Part shown: positions 32,430 through 44,566 of the stretch, in pieces
How the letters are laid out: the number at the start of each line of letters is the position of its first letter
Position numbering within the stretch: the first letter of the stretch is position 1
From: Coix lacryma-jobi var. lacryma-jobi
Lineage: Eukaryota; Streptophyta; Magnoliopsida; Poales; Poaceae
Length of the DNA: 64,000 bases
NCBI GenBank assembly: GCA_009763385.1
Contig: CM019823.1
Location: 27,619,668-27,683,667, forward strand
Reading direction: 5' to 3'
The notes under the pieces: generated by a model
Told to the model about the DNA's origin: nothing
Databases searched by the model: none
Seen by the model: the letters and a program-made list of their open reading frames with translations, nothing else
Program-made: the position numbers and the translations under genes

Positions 32430-33173
32430 GTGATATAAGGATGGTTCTCTGGTGCTGGGTGATTTCCTAAAAGCAACTAAAGCTAGTGGAGGATTTTTTT
32501 TTTCATTCTTTGGTGCTGTTATGGTCTTCTACTTGTTCAACATGGTTTCCGGGATTTGGGATTCTGAGAATTTTTATGGAGAGTTCACTTCAGTCTAGCA
32601 TGAAAACTGTGTATAGTGAACATGTGCATTTTAGTTTTTCCATCCAATTAAAATGGATTGTTCACGAGGAGTTGGATGAATACTGCAGTTTTTTTTAATA
32701 CAGTGATAATAACTTGACAAAAATGGACATGAAGATGCTTACGTGATTTTGGCAGTAGGAGTGTTACGTCCTTGTGTGATATGATTATCCTCATAAACTA
32801 AAAAAAGATAAATGCGTATTTTCGTTAGCTAGGACGGGGCTCGAACTCATCCATGGCTGCAGCCATGAACTGGTGTGAGATGCCTGAAAGAAGAGAAGTT
32901 AAAGAATGTGGGGATGTTGTTTCAAGGTGACTCAATATGCATGTGCAGGCAAACAAATATAATCTCTATTCAACCTGGCTATATAGAGAAATAGAACTAA
33001 ACAAGTGGTATTGTATCTACGGGACCTGTCCACCGGCATCCTGGCTCTACCCGTCCAACCAGACTGAGGACATATAGGGAAACAAACACACCCTACAGAA
33101 TCACAGTTAGAGCAGGTATAATAACGTGTTTTAGTCGGCGAGAAGCAGTACACGTCAATAGAAAAATGCCACG
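32427..33173. other. Spacer, nothing recognised
   Basis: No gene. A degenerate MITE-like start (GAGCAGGTATAATAACG) is present near 33112. Confidence 0.35.
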
Positions 33174-33176
33174 TTA

Positions 33177-33389
33177 GAGCAAGGTTAATGATTCAGCCAA
33201 CAAATCCTTACAGCCTTCTCTCAGCCCGCTCGTACAGTAGTTAGTGGTTGACAATTAATACGTGGCACACTCATCACTCTCACAGAGTTTCTGGTTCTTG
33301 TGTTGAAGTCGGTCCGCTTTCCTTCTCTCTTTTTCTCTCTCCTCTACGTTTGTATTTAGCCGGCTTATAGCTGATTATTATACTTGTTC
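33177..33389. mobile_element. PIF-type MITE, family 1 copy a
   Basis: GAGCAAGGTTAATGATTCAGCC at the start and TTATTATACTTGTTC at the end form imperfect inverted repeats, with TTA/CTA flanks. It is the same family as 41535-41767 by shared interior (TTACAGCCTTCTC, ACAATTAATA, TTCTCTCTCT). Confidence 0.65.
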
Positions 33390-33577
33390 CTAGGAGAGAG
33401 GTGGAGGAACGGGCGTTTAGCTTGTCACTAGCTGAAACACAAGATACAAGAAGCAAACGCACTCTTGCAGCCGGATGCTAGCGCTTGGTTCTAGTCGGTG
33501 ATGATGTGACTGGTCACAACTCCAAGGCATTAATTATTTACGTACTATTTGTTGCAACCGGTCTTTCAGCTCACTTA

Positions 33578-33808
33578 GGGTATCCGCAATGGTTAGAGTC
33601 AGCTGTTAACTTCAAGCTAACTTCTCTAACAATACTAGCTCTTAGTATATAACTTTTAACATGTATGACCCCACATAACAATCTCACATGACCTTGAGGT
33701 GTGTGTAAAAGCTTAGCTCTTAACTAAGAACTAGCTTTTCTCTCTCCTCTATTAAAATATAAGAAAAATGCTTAGAGCTAGCTTAAAAACCAATTGTTGG
33801 AGGTGTCC
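33578..33808. mobile_element. PIF-type MITE, family 2
   Basis: It starts GGGTATCCGCAATGG and ends CAATTGTTGGAGGTGTCC, flanked by TTA at 33575-33577 and 33809-33811. The inner arms around GCTAGCTC pair. Confidence 0.7.
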
Positions 33809-33827
33809 TTATTATACATGCAGACTA

Positions 33828-33918
33828 CTCCCTCCGTCCCATTGAGAGTGTCGTCCGGGAAAACGTGTTTGTGAGGAGGACATGGTTTTCTAACGACACT
33901 TTCAATGCAACGGAAGGA
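33828..33918. mobile_element. Very short Stowaway-like MITE (about 91 bp)
   Basis: CTCCCTCCGTCCCATTGAGA follows a TA, and the far arm ACGACACTTTCAATGCAACG pairs with AGAGTGTCGT. It is shorter than the other Stowaways here. Confidence 0.6.
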
Positions 33919-34418
33919 CATGACACCTTCATTTAGCATGCAATGAGCTATATTATTAACTTTGCTTTTAGTCACCTCTGCACGCTGCACCTCACCTTGG
34001 TGGCTTCACCTTTGTTTGGCGCAGCTCAGCTGCGTTTGCTGCTGAAAACCTAACATATGATTTCTCCACCGCAGCTGGGGGCTGGGGCTAGCTAGGGTCA
34101 GCATCCAAGACCAAGCATCTTCTCAGTGACGCAAGACTGCAAAAGCGATGGGTGGGAAAAAATCGTTCGTTCTGGCTCGATGCAGCAGCCTGGTTGCACG
34201 AAAACGTAGATTTTTTTTTTCTCGAACACACATCCACACACTCACACAAAAAAAAAATGTATATTTTTATAGGTAAAGACTTTGTTCCTTCCGTCCGTGC
34301 GTTTGTCGATGTGCACGCACGCTGGCCCGCACAATTGATTCGCCTTGCTAATTCATTTCTGCGCGGAGGTGGGGGGGCGTTGCGGCATGCGCCCCGCTGG
34401 CTGCGTCCATAATTTATA
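33919..34418. other. Spacer, nothing recognised
   Basis: No gene or repeat boundary was supported. Confidence 0.35.
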
Positions 34419-34728
34419 CTAGTGGTGGGCGCGCGCCCTCGCGCGCGAGTAAGAGATCACAATTTGTTTTGTATTATCAACATCAATATTATGATCTAGA
34501 ACATATGATAGACATGACATAGTAAAATGTATGAAGCACTATATGTACATCATATACAACTCATTTAAAGTTTGGTCTAGTAGGCATAACTGATATTTAG
34601 GTTGAACACAAAGATGGTCACAGTAGTTGATATTGCATCAATATTACACATTGTACAAGAGCTGGCATAGTGGTTGGTGCCAGGTTCGCTAGATGGGAAA
34701 GTTTAGTGACTATACAATGTTTTGGTTT

Positions 34729-34822
34729 CAACATAGAAATAATCATTAATAAACGTACTTGGAACCTAATACATCCAACATAGAAATAATCATTAATAAA
34801 CATACTTGGAACCTAATACATC
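34729..34822. repeat. 47-bp tandem duplication
   Basis: Two copies of a unit starting CAACATAGAAATAATCATTA, differing by about one base. Confidence 0.85.
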
Positions 34823-37643
34823 GTCGAGTTCAAATTGCATGTATACTGCTAGCACTAACAAATAAAACAAATGAATGTGTTAACCACACAAGAGCCACTA
34901 AAGAGAGAAAAGAAACATTGAAGTCAATTAAAATTCTGCTCTTAAGAGAGATGCCACCAAGAAGGCCAACGCACATGTAACTGTATGGAACAACCATTGT
35001 TTTAATTAGTTGGTAACTTGATATCATAACTTTTTAGCAGATAATTAGAATTTAGGAGGCTTGTGTAAAGGAAAAGCATGCTGCCCAGAAACAAGCATTG
35101 TAATTTATCTGTTTAATCTTTTCGTACAATACAAAGAGTATGTCTAAATGCATACTGGGGAGCATTAGGACTATAATTAATTTAAAAAATAAAAACTAAC
35201 TGTCTTGCCTCATTCACTAAGAATATATTGCTCTATATGTGTTTTTGAAACATTAATCACCTATATTGGCAAATCAGCAAGGCAATTTCTAAATAGAAGC
35301 CAGCAGCTGCAAACCAGGAACCCAAACTGTTAAGGTAGCACTCCTGGATTTTCCTAGTTTTGCTGGCCATCATCTAGTTCCTCTATTTTCCCAAGGAAAG
35401 CGTTTATGTTTTTTTTCCTTATATAATAAAATGTCATCACAGTTGGATATCTCTGTAATGATTTTACTAAAAAAAATATAGGGTTATTTTCTTGTCAATG
35501 TTAGAATGACAAAGTGCAGTGGATTAATTAGTATTGTCAGCAGTACCTTTTTAAGAAAAAATAGAGTGTTGGGAAGAAGGAACAGTGCTTTCAGTTAATG
35601 CATTGAGTGTAACATCGAATTTTAATGGAAAAAGTGAAGAGGATAATTTATATGAGAGCCTTCGATAATCCTATACAAGGAAAGCTTGTACCTGAGATAC
35701 CTTCAGAGAGCTAACCATTTATCTAAGGTTGTGGTTGTTCAGTCTATCCTAAATATTTATGAGATTACCATGTATATTTGGCAAAGATTGTAAATGTCAG
35801 TGCTGCATCACATATGAACTGCCCAAAAAAGGTAAAAGATTTCAACAGGAATATGAAAAAGGTTATTCTGAAAAACTTAAGGTTTGAGGTAGCTAAAGTA
35901 TTTCAGCTTTGCAAAAAAACATGTAAGAGGTGTCTTTTCTTTATCTTGTAAGACTATGAGTAATTATTAGATAGTAGAATTGTGTATGTTAGTGGAATAG
36001 AGTATAGCAGTGAGATAAAAATTTAGTTGAGCTAGCGATATATGGAAATAAAAGAATTACTTGCAAAGTTTATGGGTAACTTCCAAAAGTCTCTGCAAAC
36101 ATGGCCTTTTCAAAGAAGACATTTTAAAAGAGTAGAAAAGGTTTTAGACAACACCATATTAAAATAATTGACCATCTAAAGATAGTTGTATTTCATATAC
36201 GACAATTTTCCCACATTTAGATTATGTAATTTCTATGAGGCACCAATATTTTCCCTTTTTAACCAGTTAATTACTTAAGAAATTTATAGCAGCATAAAAC
36301 AGAAGTCTCTGATAATGGAGCAAAGAGAAAAAAAAATGGTTGAGATGAAAAGCCAGGATAGGACAGTTTAGTATCTATAGTAGAGGAAACATATTGTGGC
36401 TTATTTTTTAGAGCAACAAGAAGAAAAAACCAAATTATAGGCTGATACTACTTGAATGGCCTATTTCGACATGATGTGTGCTGAAGAAAAAAAAAGTATG
36501 AAATATAGAGAGGAGTGTTTTATGCTAACCTTCTTTAGCGGCATTGTTGGGACAGGAACATGAATGAACCATATTTGTCCAGTATGCGTTCCTCATGTCC
36601 ATGAAATTTGACACCCAAAAAGTCACCAAAATGCAAGAACTGGAGACATGCTAATATACACCCAATTGATCACTTACGAACTGCCACAATTGGATCATCT
36701 TTAGTAGGATCTATTCAATATTTAATCAGTATAAAATTTTCAGAAACTGTAATAGAAGTAAAAATGAGAATGCACTAATCTTTGGAAATAAAGAAAGCAC
36801 TGTTGTGGTTTTAAGATCTTCAGTTTGCATGTGTTTGTGTTCACATTAAAATAGTTTGTTGTATAATATCTCCAAAGTTGCCTTTTCAACTGTGATGACA
36901 AAAAACATAGAAACATTTTTCGTGTTACAAAATGCCAACCAATGACAAAACCTAAGGGAAACATTTGTCTAAGTTGCTTAGTAGACAACCATTAGAATGA
37001 ATAAAGTACAGAAAACGCAGAGTGCATCATTTGAAGAGTAGCATCGTATGTGATAGAACATCATAAATAAAAAAGAGCTGCATATACTAAGACAAACCTT
37101 TGCGGAGTGCATCACTTGAAGAGCAACATCGTATCTGTAGATCATAAAGTTAGGACTCTTAGAAGCATATATTGTAAAAAGATAACTCTAAGTTTAATAC
37201 TTTAATCTCGAAGGAATAGTCAAATAATAAGAATATATATCATGTTATCTGAAGGATAGATTGTTAGTTTCTTAAAAAAGTACAGTCGTTGAATAGATTG
37301 ACAACAGACTTACCATATGCCTACATGGGAGGACAGTAGTATCCCTTCACTCCAAGAGCCAAATAACATCAACACTGACTGGGTAAGGTCCTTCAATGCC
37401 AATGTCAATGTAATAGTATATCACTCATCCATCTAAACATATAGTATACCAAAAAGAATAAAATCCGTTCATTAGTACAAAAAATTTAATTGTGAATGTG
37501 TGGATCACCTTTTTTTTACACGTCACCAATTATCACATTAATTATAACATCTATTTATTTTTGAAGTGAAATGAAAAGAACTGAATTAATCGAAGGAAAA
37601 AAATGGTTAGATGGCAATATACACCCAATTTTTGTTGCGTGGC

Positions 37644-37733
37644 ATTCCTCATATCCATGAAATTTCACATCTAAAAAGTTAACAAAAGATTCCTCATATC
37701 CATAAAATTTCACATCTAAAAAGTTACCAAAAG
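37644..37733. repeat. 45-bp tandem duplication (third diverged copy at 36587)
   Basis: Two copies of a unit starting ATTCCTCATATCCAT. A third, diverged copy sits at about 36587-36636. On the minus strand the unit encodes NFLDVKFHGYEE-like sequence in frame, repeated twice. Confidence 0.8.
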
Positions 37734-37960
37734 ACAATATGTAAATGAAAACAGATAAGAAAAATGGAGGAGACGGATAAGAACTGTACAAACCCTAGCC
37801 ATGGGTGGCCACCAAGCTGCAAATCGATTCGACGAGGAAGGTGCGTCGTGGATGTCGGCGCCGGTGAGGAAGAGGCGACGCACAGGCACGACCGGCCGTG
37901 CTGCGCGTTCGCGGTATTAGGGCAGGTCGCGACGACGGGCTGACGGGCAGCGCCGCGCCG

Positions 37961-38220
37961 CCAGCGCCTCCCGCGGGCAGCCACCGGCCTGAGCTCGGCC
38001 AGCACACCCGAGGGGGAAAAGGAGGAGGGCGGTCGCAGCGACCGCTGGCGCACGCGGCGGGAGCGGCCGTCGCCGTGCCCGCGCCGCCGCCGCCAGCGCC
38101 TCACGCGGGTAGCCGCCGGCGTGGGCTCGACCAGCACACCCGAGGGGGGAAAGGAGGAGGGCGGTCGCAGCCACCTCTAGCGCGCGCGGCGGGAGCGGCC
38201 GTCGCCGTGCCCGCGCCGCG
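37961..38220. repeat. 132-bp GC-rich tandem duplication
   Basis: Two copies starting CCAGCGCCTC, of 132 bp each, a multiple of three. One minus-strand frame stays open through both copies, but the sequence (Arg/Ala/Pro-rich) matches no known domain. Confidence 0.8.
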
Positions 38221-38268
38221 AGAGAGAGGGGCAGCGGGAGGGGGCCTCGGGGCCTGGAGGGAGGATGC

Positions 38269-38361
38269 AAGGAGAGGAGAGACGTGTTTTTTTTTTCGAG
38301 AGAGAGGAGCCGCCGACGCAAGGAGAGGAGAGACGTTTTTTTTTGAGAGAGAGGAGCCGCC
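38269..38361. repeat. Short tandem duplication with T-runs
   Basis: AGGAGAGGAGAGACG, a T-run, and GAGAGAGAGGAGCCGCC occur twice in succession. The T-runs differ in length. Confidence 0.8.
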
Positions 38362-38382
38362 ATATATATTCTAGAGTACAGA

Positions 38383-40980
38383 TTCGAAGCAGAAGCTGAG
38401 GAGAAGCCGACACACCTTCTGCTGAGATCCGCTTCAAGAGATCTGGGCCGTCGGATGGCAGATCAAACGGCTGATAATATTTAGGGTGACGTGGCCGGGC
38501 TGGCTGGACGAGAACCACACGCAGTCTGTTGTTTTAAAAATATAGAGACAAAAATAGTGAAATTTCATACAAAGCAAACCTCTCTGCCTCACTAAGGAGA
38601 TACGAACATTTTGCAAGATGAAACAAAAGAAGAAGGATCAACCTAGTAGTAGAAAGACCAGCCACACTGGTGGTCCCTTACATACACATACACTGGATCC
38701 TCTCAAAACGTAGAAGCAGAAAAATCTCGTCACATTCCAAACAGGCCCCAACTCCCTTTGGAAAAACATTGGGCCGTCGGAACGGAAGGTAGGAAAAATA
38801 GTAGACTTGTACTACAGCGAAAAACACATTTACTCACACGACGTACACACCGTCACGGCGGCGCTTGGCCGTGGACGCTGGACCTGATGCGTTGCGGCCT
38901 GCGGCGGCGAGAGGGGAAAGGGAAACGAAGCGCGACCCTCAACCTCAACACACCGCCGCCGCCTTCAATGTGGTTTTGTGAGTTATTGGGGCTGACGAAA
39001 CGCGGCGACCACGACGGCCGGCCGGCCTAGCTGGAACCGCGACTGACAATACTGCGTGGTGGCAAAACAAATTGTATTACAAGTCCTGCTTGATTACATT
39101 ACAGGCATGGGAGCTCTCGATTCCCCGTTTGACCATCCAGAATCTATCTACGCTCCTGCTTCAACTCCTTCGTCGTTGTGTGCTCGTGGTCTTGAGGAGC
39201 TGTGGTGCTGCTGCTGTCTTGGATTTGTGTCTAGGACTGCGACGTCGACGACGACCCCGTGCGACGTGCGAGATCGATCTCTTGTGGTTGTGGGCATCTG
39301 AATTCTGTCCGCCTGCTGTAGCCCAGCCCATGTACCATCGATGTAGGCGAGCCCGTGTTGCAGCCCACGTATCAAACAAAACTGGGCTGCTGTTTCTTCC
39401 TTCGGCGGGAGTTTGGGGGGCGCTCCGAGAGCAAAATCCACGGCCCACGGGTCTGCGCGTCCTTCCGGGCTCCGGCGGCGATCTCCATCTTCCCCAGCAA
39501 CGCAGAGGCGGCACAGAAATAAGAAATTCTTGCAGGCCATCTCCATCAGAGGTCGAGCGGTATACAGAGAAACTCTGCTGCATCCCGAAGGACAGGTTTG
39601 ACACTGCATTGACGCCGTTGAGGGCAACAGCACGGCGGCGTTTCGTCGTCGACCTGACGCTGGCTGCACTCTGCTGCGGCGAGGAGTGAGACCCCAAGTC
39701 CGTCCCAACCGCGCGTTCAATGCGGCGAGATGGACGTATCGCGCCGCCGTCGCGACATGGTCCTCCCGGGGCAGGTACTATTGCGAATTATTGAGGGGCC
39801 GGCGGCCGAGGAGGAAATGCGGCGACGACGACGGCCGGCTTCGACGCCGTCTTCTCCGGTTAGTTTCTCGCCAAAGTCTCTTTTAGTTTCCCCTCGAGAT
39901 CTTTTTTTCTTTTTCTTTTCCTTTTTCTTTCTTTCTTTTTTCTTTTTTCTTTTTCTTTTCTTTCTTTTTTTTTGCGGAGAAATCTGCAAGACTGAGCTGA
40001 GACGCTGCTAATCAATTAATCATGTAGCGTCACTGCGTCAGTGAAGGCCGCCCTGACCCGAGCAAAGGAGGTGCCGAAGAGTCAGGGTTCAGGAAAAAGT
40101 GTCATCATGGGGTTTGGCATGGTTGGTCGGCATCAGTAGGAGTACTTTGGGTTAGCAGCACGAGTGAGCCGTGACAGTCTCGGTACATGCATTTTTCTTA
40201 TTTTCTTTGAACGGACCAGTACATGCATCATTGCGTCGTATTACCTTGTTTTGTCGGAAAATCACTACCTAGTTCAAACCAGATGATACTCCGTACACAT
40301 AGGAGGAGCACTGCTTGTTCACGTGGCACGGCAGCTAGTGCCACAGAAGTAAGAACTCAGAAGCGACGCAGACACATGATTCACAAGCCAAGCCACGCAC
40401 CGTGCGGACACGGTGGTCGCTGGTCCAGGTCCTGGAGCACGTACGTGTACTGCGTGCTCCAACTGCGTGCCACACACTTGTACGTAGTACGTAACTGCGT
40501 GCCCGTGACGACCTGCAGACGGTGCACAACTTTCGCCTGCAGCTCCAACCACACCATGTACCAGGGGACAGCACGTACGTACGGTAAAAGGCTTCACTTC
40601 CTCCACTTCTGAATTTCTTATTTTTCTCCCAAGAGGTCCAAATCAAATCGTAACCAGACAACCAGTCCAGGGGGGAAAAAAAAATCAAATCCTAACCCCT
40701 CCACCGCATGACCTTTCCATGTTTGAAGAACCCACGAGAGGGCTTCCTGCAGGCACGAACTCCAACTGAAATAGTTTTTTTTTCCCTTAAAACGTGCCCC
40801 AACTGAAAAAGATTGGGCCACTCAATTCAACCGTCGTCCAGTGGCAGCCACCAAAAAATTCCAAAAAACAACGTGGTCTACTCCTAATCTTGGCTGTGAG
40901 CGTGTGCTCATGACACCGATGCAGGCTTACCATAATGCAAGAGACCGACCGTACGTCCATTCTGTGGACCAAGAAACCAG

Positions 40981-41011
<31 letters not shown>

Positions 41012-41418
41012 GAACTCGGGTAAACAACATTATCTCCTCATTAAACACCACAGTAAAATACAGTATACTCCTCGGGGCCCAGCCGTTTGACACGTCTCCG
41101 CGGCCGCACGCTGCCGGCGGCGACGTTTTGCGGCTGGAAAGGTCGCCGCCGCCGGCCGGCCGGCTCTCTCGGCCATCCTGGCTGGAAGAAGCTTCGCCCG
41201 CCCACCCCCAGGCCCCAGCCATGGTCACTACTGACGTTAACCCGTGCGAGCTCTAGCGTGCGCGCTGAGCCGTGCACGCAACAAAATGTCACCAGATCGA
41301 CACCAGCATCCGGCGGGGTCGCCGCCTTGTACGTACTACCTTTGTAGTAGGGCCAGCCATATGCCATACGGCCTTGTTTTCCATCATCATAATTCAGAAA
41401 TTCAGAATGCACGCACGC
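38383..41418. other. Spacer with GC-rich open frames; poly-pyrimidine and poly-C tracts
   Basis: Long frames exist on both strands around 39070-39720 (e.g. minus 39148-39720), but none shows a domain, signal peptide or convincing splice structure, so no gene is called. A T/C-rich tract lies at 39899-39973 and a run of 25 C at 40981-41005. Words such as CGGCGACGACGACGGCCGG recur near 39000 and 39820. Confidence 0.4.
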
Positions 41419-41526
41419 ACGCACCGAGTGATCATTGTTTTCACTGCGCACACCGGGACCTGGTTCTTAAACCTTCGCCGGCTGCGCACACCGAGTGATC
41501 ATTGTTTTCACTGCGCACACCGGGAC
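41419..41526. repeat. Imperfect tandem duplication, period about 67 bp
   Basis: ACCGAGTGATCATTGTTTTC followed by ACTGCGCACACCGGGAC occurs twice, separated by a short unrelated segment. Confidence 0.8.
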
Positions 41527-41534
41527 TTAGTTTA

Positions 41535-41767
41535 GAGGAAGGTTAATAATACAGCCAACAAGCTGGCTGCAAGGTTTCTTACAGCCTTCTCCTAGCCTGC
41601 TCATATACTAGTTAGCTTTTCACAATTAATATATGGCCCACTTATATGTGTCACATAATTTCTTGGTTTTTGTGTCTGAGCCGGCTGTAAGCTTACAGCC
41701 CGCTTCTCCTCTCTCTCTCCTCCACCTCAGTATTTAGGTGGCTTACAGCCCATTGTAATACTTACTC
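41535..41767. mobile_element. PIF-type MITE, family 1 copy b
   Basis: GAGGAAGGTTAATAATACAG at the start and TTGTAATACTTACTC at the end, flanked by TTA at 41532-41534 and 41768-41770. It shares its interior with 33177-33389. Confidence 0.75.
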
Positions 41768-42805
41768 TTACTCGCGAAACCGGCCGCCATCTTTCTTTTC
41801 CCATCTTTGCTTCCGGGCTAAGCCTCCCAGATGGACAGGCGAGGGGACAGCGTGATCGGGCTCCGAGTTGGAAACCGAGGGCGAGCGAGAAGGCCCCGCC
41901 TGTGGCTGCGCTGCATCCCCCGGGCCCCGGCAGGATCCTCTCTCTTTTTCAACGAAATTAAAATACAGCGTCCCTTTTCGTGAATTGTTAAGGTAGCCAA
42001 GGAACAAGGATGGAGACCATATGCCGCCGCGCGGTGGCCGGGCGCGTCCCGCTTTCACAGCCTACGCAGCTCCATGTCAGCCCCGTGGATCTTTGCAGCG
42101 TAAAGTCGCCACCCACCACCTGCCAGTCTGCCACTCTCCTCCTCGTTCTGGAATGTGCGTGCCCATCCGTCTGATTCAGCGCTGAAAGGATCCGCAGCGC
42201 CTACCAATTCTCCCCCTTGAAAGGATTTCGTTTCCAGCCTGTGTGTGTCGAGCTCACGAACTTGGGTTTTTTTTTATTCCTAATATAAACGACCCATGGG
42301 TTAGGTGCGTGCTTAGACGACAAAGGTTTCCGGGGGACTTTATGACACAGCACAAGTTCAGCAGTTTACTATTGGCTTTATTCAGAAAGCTGTTTCTGGA
42401 GCTGGAGCGATCGAGACAGCTACTAGCATTGTTTCCAACACAAGGACTAATACTATATGTATCTCCAGTCAAATAATAAAACCCAGACCCAGATGAGTTA
42501 TAGCCGATGCGGACGGACAGAAATGTGCCCGTCAAAACGCACAGTGTGGTTCAGAAAATGCATGCTCACCGGTGTCAGTGTCTCCGTCCGATTTCCAGCT
42601 GTTTCCAGGATCAGCCACAGGTTTTAGGCATTTCACTTCAACCAGTACGTAAAAAGCTAGCCGTGGAAACGTGGAGTCCAAAACACTAGAGCAGCGTCGA
42701 CGACGTAAGTATAGTATAGTTAGTACTAGTCACAATATCAATCAGTCAGCGTCACTTCAAGTTCTCTGAAACTTGTACGAACACACGGAGGTGTAGTAAC
42801 CACTA
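41768..42805. other. Spacer, nothing recognised
   Basis: No gene, RNA or element boundary could be supported. Confidence 0.35.
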
Positions 42806-44566
42806 GTGGAGCACTCATCTTTTGTAAAGGTGCCAAACCTTAAAAATCGACTGGGAAATTCGGCCAAACCATTCATCAAAAGGCTCCAAAAATCTTCTCT
42901 TGAATCACAAGTTATTTTCTTCCCCCACAACAATGATATAAAAATTCCTAGACGACCATTGTGAACGCCTCATCAGCCTGACAACTACATTTCGCACTGG
43001 TTGTATAGTGCTCTCGACGTTACTCTCACTGGGCAGCTCCGAAAGCAAGGCAACAATGAACCACACTATATATGCGTGGAGCAGAGATTTTTTTTTTTTT
43101 TTTTTTGTCACAAAGGTGAAGTCGGGCAACACATTGAGTTGTGTATGTCGGTTGCGGCTGTCGATGGGATATCACGATATTTCGAGCTCAAAGAAATTTC
43201 AAGCTACAATTGTTGAAAAAGATTAGTGCACATAAATGTTTTTTTTTCTGATATGTACATGACTATACTTTGGTAGGGACCAATTGGTTGAGTATTTTGC
43301 AAATCATTGTGGCCATTAATTGTCATCCGTGTGCACTAATCTTTCTTCTATTGTTGTCATCGTCGTTGTTTTGATTGATGGATATTATCAGACTGGCACA
43401 TTCTGAAACGAGGTTGTTTTCATGTTTGGTCAGTTGCATTTGTTCGTCCGATACGGATTTGAAGTCATATTTTTAGTGTTCTTTGGATGTGCCAGCGGAG
43501 GAGAGATAACTCTAGCCCCTCATGAAAAAATAATGAAAGGTGAACGTGGTTCAAGGTATCTAAAGATCTTTCTTTAATGAAAATGCACTAATGGAATCTT
43601 TTCGTCATACTTGAAATTTAATGCAAAATGAATATTTTGGATTTCAAAAGCCTTGATGCAAAGTGTTTGCATGTAATAAAAGCTTGTGGAGCACTCATCT
43701 TTTTGTATTGTCACGCCTTCAAATTGACCGAGATATTCAGCCAAACCATTCATGAAAAGGCTCCAAGAATCTTCTCAGAAATCACAAGTTTACTCACCAT
43801 GATACAAAAATTCCTGGTCGGCAATTGTGAACGCCTCATCAGCCTAATAACTACATTCGTCGCTAGTATGACGCCCTCAACATCAATGGCAACTCCAAAA
43901 GCAAGAAAACAACGAACCACACTATGCGCGGATCACATAATTATTTGCCATATGGTAAAGGCGGGCACAACAAATTGTGTTGTGCAAGGCGGTTGCGGCT
44001 CACGATTGGACGCCACGAGTTATTTGATGTCATGGTGGGAGATTGTGATATTTCGAGCTTGGAGAAATTTCAAACCACTTTAGTTAGTACCAAAAAGGTT
44101 TGTTTGGATAGGTACTTGTGCATATACTTGATAATTTGGTAGGGACCAATTGGTTGAGTATTTTGCAAATTATTGTGACCATTGTTGTCCTTGCGCCCTC
44201 TAATCTTTCTTCTTCTTGTTGTTATTGTTTTGACTGATGGAGATTATCAGACTCGCACATTCTAGGACGAGGTTGTTTTCATGTTTGGTTAGCTGTATCT
44301 ATTCGTCTAATACGGATTTGAAGTCATATTTTGAGAGTGCTCTTTGGATGTGCCAACCTACCAGGGGAGGAGATAACTCTAGCTCTTACTGAAAAAAAAA
44401 TCATGAAAGGTGAACGTGACTCAAGGTACATAGAGAAAGATTTTGCTTTAATGAAAAGACACTAAATGGAATCATTTCGCCTGACTTGAAATTTAATGCA
44501 TATTATTTTGTATTTGGAAAGGCCACAACGCGAAGTGTTTGCATGTAATAAATCTTGTGGTTATAA
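42806..44566. repeat. Diverged tandem duplication, unit about 0.88 kb
   Basis: Unit 1 (about 42806-43688) and unit 2 (about 43687-44566) both run from GTGGAGCACTCATCTTTT to GTTTGCATGTAATAAA and share, in order, GCCAAACCATTCAT, GTGAACGCCTCATCAGCCT, AGGGACCAATTGGTTGAGTA, GATTATCAGACT-like, and ATACGGATTTGAAGTCATAT. Unit 1 has a T20 run at 43088-43107 missing from unit 2. No protein is encoded. Confidence 0.85.

Larger units (their letters stand above)
34419..38382 (-). mobile_element. Candidate Helitron, about 4 kb
   Basis: On the minus strand the left edge ends with a GC-rich palindrome (GGGCGCGCGCCC), ACCA, then CTAG followed by host T: the hairpin-plus-CTRR 3' end of Helitrons. The proposed 5' end on the minus strand is TCTGTACTCTAG after a host A at 38383, giving the expected A/T insertion site. 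No Rep/helicase gene is present, so it would be non-autonomous. The interior is AT-rich with short tandem repeats and a GC-rich exon-like part near 37.8-38.36 kb. The 3' end is better supported than the 5' end. Confidence 0.45.

Noticed and set aside
39148..39720. Minus-strand 190-codon frame as a gene
   Set aside because: Overlapping frames are open on both strands in GC-rich DNA, and there is no domain, signal peptide, splice structure or start context to choose it.
43088..43107. T20 run in the tandem duplication as a second retroposition scar
   Set aside because: No flanking duplicated target sequence could be read, unlike at 29836-29890.
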